Assembly: GCA_016926955.1 (NCBI GenBank)
Contig: JAFGNN010000059.1
Span: forward strand, 1 to 64,000
Reading direction: 5' to 3'
Length of the DNA: 64,000 bases
DNA from: Spirochaetales bacterium
Lineage (GTDB): Bacteria > Spirochaetota > Spirochaetia > Treponematales > UBA12059
Shown: piece after piece, positions 61,081-64,000 of the stretch
Layout of the letters: the number at the start of each line of letters is the position of its first letter
Numbering within the stretch: position 1 is the first letter of the stretch
Made by a program: the position numbers and the translations under genes
The notes under the pieces: generated by a model
Databases searched by the model: none
What the model was told of the DNA's origin: nothing
What the model saw: only the letters and a program-made list of their open reading frames with translations

Positions 61081-62541
61081 CTAGAGCTTGTCGATCAACA
61101 TCGAGCACTTGCCCGAAGGGATCGGCAGGGTCTTTTTCTTCTTGTTGAGCACATTGATGGTGAAATAGTAGAGCTTCTCGCTCTCCATGTGGATTTCCCA
61201 GCCCCGCCCGCTCTTGTTCGAGAGGATGGTGACCATGTTGCGCTTGAGCGACATGTTCTCGATGCCCATGATTTCGAGGTTCGGGATGATCCAGTCCACC
61301 GTCTTGCGCGGCAGGCTGATCGACAGGCCGACGATGTTCTCGATCATCAGCGCGATGGTCGACAGGGCGCCGAAGGCCAGGAACTGCGATCGGGGCCACT
61401 CGGGCCTGTCGGGCCATACCGCCTTGCCCTCGTTCTGGGGCTGGTACGCTTCCCAGATGACCTGGCGCTGCTCCCGCTCGGCGCGGTCCCTTTCGCGCTC
61501 GCGTTCGCCGTTCGCGACGTGCATGGTGTCCAGCACGAAGTACAGGTGCCGGATGGCGCATTCGCGAGCCAGCTCCCAGTGGTTGTACTTTTCGAGCCCC
61601 TTGATGACCATATAGGTGAAGGGCGGCAGCACGGAGCCGCGGAAGCCCATGCCGCGCTTGTCGTAGTTCGGATCGTCCGCGGCGAGGGTCGGGAAGGGGT
61701 GCTCCGTTCCGAATGCCTGCGGATCCGTCAGGTGCGCTATCAGCTTCTCCGCGCGGTCTTCATTGGGGATCTCGGCCAGGAGCGGCCAGAACGCGCCGAC
61801 GGTCCTCACGGAGGTCTGACGCTCCGCCTCGTCCAGGTCGAAATAGAAGCCTTTGTCGTGGTTCCACATCATGGAGTTGATGCGGGTTTTCAGGCTGAAG
61901 TACGCGCGCTTGTACTGGAAGCTGGCTTCCTTGTCGTTGAGGATGTCCGCCAGCGCCGACATGTAGAGCGCGTTCGTGGCCATGATCGCGTTGAAGTCCG
62001 CGTAGTAGACGGCCTTGCCGCGCGGCGAATTCGGCATGCCCGTGGCCGCCAGGGGCGCCGCGTAGAGGCCATTTTCCCGCTTCCAGGTCCGCTCAACCCA
62101 TTGATGGTACTTGTGGAGGGCAGGCATGACCTCCTTCACGCGCTTCTTGTTGGCCGACTTGTGGTAAAGGTTGTACTCGGCCCATGCGAACAGGGGCGGG
62201 GCCAGTCCTTCGGGATTGTCCTTGTCGACCACGGGCTCGCCGGTTTCGAGGTCGTATGAGCCCCGGATGGCACCGGATTCCTCCTGCTTGCCGTACAGGG
62301 CGTCGAGCCCGTTCGAGGCCGCGTAGAGCCGGTTCGAGTACACGAGAAAGAACGAGGCGAAAACCTGGTCGATCTGGTCGAGCGTGCGCGAGGGCGGGTA
62401 ATGGAAGAACTTGTCTTTGGGGAATCCCTTCCGGGCGTCGCCGACAGTCCAAAAGTCGGCTATCCACGCCCACGACTTGTCGTAGATGTCCACGAAGTCC
62501 TGGTCGTAGAAATGCACCCGCGGGAAATCGCGTTTGTTCAC
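61081..62541 (-). CDS. Trehalase/GH63-like glycoside hydrolase
   Basis: 486 residues from GTG 62541 behind GAGGAGCCCATC. (alpha/alpha)6-barrel features of the trehalase and GH63 group: SWAWIADFWTVGDARKGFP, DQIDQVFASFFLVYSNRLY, FAWAEYNLYHKSANKKRVKEVMPALHKYHQWVERTWKRENGLY and GFRGSVLPPFTYMVIKGLEKY. Probably cleaves alpha-glucosides; trehalose or isomaltose are candidates. No signal peptide. Its strong promoter suggests regulated high expression. Confidence 0.72.
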   Translation of the reverse strand: MNKRDFPRVHFYDQDFVDIYDKSWAWIADFWTVGDARKGFPKDKFFHYPPSRTLDQIDQVFASFFLVYSNRLYAASNGLDALYGKQEESGAIRGSYDLETGEPVVDKDNPEGLAPPLFAWAEYNLYHKSANKKRVKEVMPALHKYHQWVERTWKRENGLYAAPLAATGMPNSPRGKAVYYADFNAIMATNALYMSALADILNDKEASFQYKRAYFSLKTRINSMMWNHDKGFYFDLDEAERQTSVRTVGAFWPLLAEIPNEDRAEKLIAHLTDPQAFGTEHPFPTLAADDPNYDKRGMGFRGSVLPPFTYMVIKGLEKYNHWELARECAIRHLYFVLDTMHVANGERERERDRAEREQRQVIWEAYQPQNEGKAVWPDRPEWPRSQFLAFGALSTIALMIENIVGLSISLPRKTVDWIIPNLEIMGIENMSLKRNMVTILSNKSGRGWEIHMESEKLYYFTINVLNKKKKTLPIPSGKCSMLIDKL

Positions 62542-62649
62542 GTGATGGGCTCCTCGCTCGTATACGAACCGCACGACCGTCAAGCCGCCGCGGAATCCTG
62601 CACGAAATGACAGATTACTACAGAGAATGGCAATATTGGACAGTTTCAG

Positions 62650-62679
62650 AATATAGTACAGGCTCCGTTCAGTTGTCAA
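62650..62679 (-). promoter_or_regulatory. Near-consensus promoter of the glycoside hydrolase gene
   Basis: On the minus strand: TTGACA (62674-62679), an 18-bp spacer and TATATT (62650-62655). The predicted transcript begins near 62643, giving a leader of about 100 nt. The -35 box is perfect and the surroundings are AT-rich. Confidence 0.78.
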
Positions 62680-62730
62680 ATCGATGCCGCAAATGCGCGC
62701 GCCCAGGCGTTTCCGCTTGCTTTTTCCCCC

Positions 62731-63019
62731 GGATGGACTACCTTTAAATCAGGCGACGGATCAGTCCGTACCGATCGGCAACCCATCCGTGGGTCCGGCG
62801 GCCAGCGTCATACGACAAAGGAGGCCATTCTGGTGGATGCTCCCCCGGTCGACGACGCGCCGGCGCTTGCCTCCTGAAGGCCGCCGGCAACGCGCGTTCA
62901 ACAGTTCCTCGCGGAACGTGACGGACGCCTTGCCCGTAGAGCGCTTTTCTTAAAGCGCCATCCCGCAACACAGACGCGGGACCTTATGGAGCCGACCATC
63001 GCGTCGGCTCCTCGTTTTT
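62731..63019 (+). ncRNA. Candidate structured RNA
   Basis: The 547-bp gap between the glycoside hydrolase and chemoreceptor genes holds no supported protein. On the plus strand it contains GGATGG (62731-62736) pairing with CCATCC (62783-62788) around an ACGGA/TCCGT hairpin, GCCGGCG/CGCCGGC, GTTCC/GGAAC, GCGCTTT/AAAGCGC (62941-62958), CCCGC/GCGGG (62962-62980) and a terminator. An AAAGGAGG with a GTG start near 62835 would encode only 14 residues ending APALAS. It could be a leader or regulatory RNA. No known RNA family was matched. Confidence 0.35.
62988..63019 (+). terminator. Rho-independent terminator
   Basis: GGAGCCGAC (62988-62996), a 6-nt loop, GTCGGCTCC (63003-63011), then TCGTTTTT. 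A perfect 9-bp stem with a T-run, pointing rightward, so something upstream on the plus strand is transcribed although no gene is there. Confidence 0.85.
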
Positions 63020-63088
63020 CTGGACTCCCTATCGGGAGAACCGCTTTCCGCACCACCGGTACTCACGCCCTCAACGCTTCAGGCCCGT

Positions 63089-64000
63089 TCACGCGCCGAT
63101 GCGGAAGGCGGCTACCAACGCCGCGGTGCGTTCGTTCAGGGTGGCCGCGCGCGTGGCGAGCTCTCCCAGACCGCCGACGCGCCGCAAGATGGCCGAGTTC
63201 GCTTCCTTCATTCCGATCGAATCCGCCTCCGTCTTGCGGGCATCCTCGTCGAGCGCCGCGAGAATCGCGCTCAGTTCGGTGCCGAGCGCCTCGAGCTCGT
63301 CCGCCCCGCGCGCGTTTTCCGCCGCCAGGGCCTGCGATTCGCGGAGGGCCTCAAGTATGGAGGTATTGGCCGCGTCCTGGCTGGCCATGCTCGTGGCGAT
63401 GGCCGCGGTTTCCTCGTCCACTGAACCGAGCACCTTGCCCATCCTCTCGAAAGCCTCGGCGTTCGCCTCAGCCACCGAGAGCGCCTTCCGGATGTCCTGG
63501 ACGATCGCCGCGAGGCTTTCCCTCGAGTCCTTGGTGTGGCGCGCGGTTGTCTCGGCCAGGCTGCGGATCTCGTCCGCGACCACCGAGAAGCCGGCCCCGG
63601 CGGTGCCCGCATGCGCGGCCTCGATGGCCGCGTTCATGGCCAACAGGTTGGTCTGGCTGGCGATCTTCGCTATGACCGAGTTGATCTCCGACAGCCTGGT
63701 GGAACGTTCGGCGACGGTCCTGACCACGTCGAGGCTCTCCCGCACCGCGCGACCGCTTTCGCCGAAGACGGTCGCGAGCTCATCCACTTCCACCTTCACC
63801 TTCGCGGCGCGTTCCGAGGCGTTCGAAACCGCCTCGAGCGCGAGCTCGGCGCTGTTGGTGGAGTTCTTTACGCTGTATTCCTGGGTCCGGGCGCGCTCCG
63901 CAACGGCCCTGGCGCCGCTCGCGAGGGCCGCCCCCGAACGGAGCGCCTTGGCGACGCTCGCGTCCTCGTGGCTGATCAAGGCCTGCACGGTCTCGATGCG
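63089..64000 (-). CDS. Methyl-accepting chemotaxis protein, C-terminal part (runs off window)
   Basis: The frame continues past the window edge upstream of GTG 63988, so only about 304 residues are seen. The signalling hairpin tip reads [48 protein letters not shown], the hallmark of chemoreceptors. Flanking heptads of Ala/Glu/Ser give methylation helices. No membrane segment in the visible part. Substrate of CheR and CheB like those encoded at the other end of the window. Confidence 0.95.
   Translation of the reverse strand, partial: RIETVQALISHEDASVAKALRSGAALASGARAVAERARTQEYSVKNSTNSAELALEAVSNASERAAKVKVEVDELATVFGESGRAVRESLDVVRTVAERSTRLSEINSVIAKIASQTNLLAMNAAIEAAHAGTAGAGFSVVADEIRSLAETTARHTKDSRESLAAIVQDIRKALSVAEANAEAFERMGKVLGSVDEETAAIATSMASQDAANTSILEALRESQALAAENARGADELEALGTELSAILAALDEDARKTEADSIGMKEANSAILRRVGGLGELATRAATLNERTAALVAAFRIGA

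Noticed and set aside
62731-63019. tmRNA, because a 14-codon frame ends in ALAS
   Set aside because: The tRNA-like ends, T-arm and tag-resume signals are missing, and the transcript ends in a terminator rather than an acceptor stem.

Overview
The window looks like chromosomal DNA of a free-living or host-associated spirochaete with high GC content. The pointers are a protein of the spirochaete DUF5312 type, a repeat protein resembling the Leptospira LA_2272 surface family, a fused AroDE enzyme, a CheR/CheB pair with a chemoreceptor at the far edge, and several lipoproteins. The assignment is inference from protein families; no rRNA or marker tree was available. Genes are dense on both strands, and 4-bp start/stop overlaps (ATGA, GTGA, TTGA) mark the operons.

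Layout. 0-5 kb: the 5' end of purF, DUF5312, bifunctional nuclease, then cheR-cheB behind a clean sigma70-type promoter. 4.6-9 kb: a desulforedoxin-like protein, an NifU-like Fe-S scaffold, parA-parB, an array of five hairpins, and enolase, whose last 14 codons and trailer are repeated 134 bp downstream as an older-looking copy. 9-13.2 kb: acyltransferase-zinc ribbon, acetyltransferase, VOC protein, Uma2 nuclease, thioredoxin-like protein and a ten-unit GGGGACAGA array. 13.2-18.4 kb: a MoxR/DUF58 operon and a GAF-GGDEF diguanylate cyclase. 18.4-21.8 kb: an accessory patch (DUF2087 regulator, DUF4180, a two-HTH XRE regulator, a possible gene relic, and an AT-richer beta-helix-like lipoprotein).

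21.8-35 kb: Nudix hydrolase butted against tRNA-Leu, PAP2 phosphatase, ApbE, metallo-hydrolase, DbpA-type RNA-binding protein, aroDE-era, pth, alpha-galactosidase and a CBS-containing pyrophosphatase. 35-36 kb: a palindrome-rich gap and an antitoxin whose toxin survives only as a short tail. 36-50 kb: TPR/HD-GYP protein, envelope proteins, two tandem Na/Pi-PhoU transporters, TldD/TldE, an M28 peptidase, a HAD phosphatase and PRPP synthetase. 50-54 kb: surface repeat protein, FecR-domain protein and UMP kinase. 53.8-60.2 kb: a six-gene Mla-type lipid transport operon led by a cyclic-nucleotide-binding/nucleoside-phosphorylase-like fusion. 60.2-64 kb: LiaF-like protein, a trehalase-like glycoside hydrolase with a near-consensus promoter, a structured untranslated segment with a terminator, and the C-terminal part of a chemoreceptor.

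Themes. Envelope and stress genes dominate (Mla transport, LiaF-like, MoxR, FecR, surface repeat protein), together with nucleotide signalling (GGDEF, HD-GYP, cNMP-binding) and housekeeping enzymes. No mobile element, CRISPR array or rRNA was seen. The most unusual signals are the enolase tail relic, a dispersed family of CGACGA hairpins, the 17/21-bp tandem array, several genes whose -10 box sits 6-7 nt before the start codon (likely leaderless mRNAs), and the nucleotide-sensing fusion heading the lipid transport operon.
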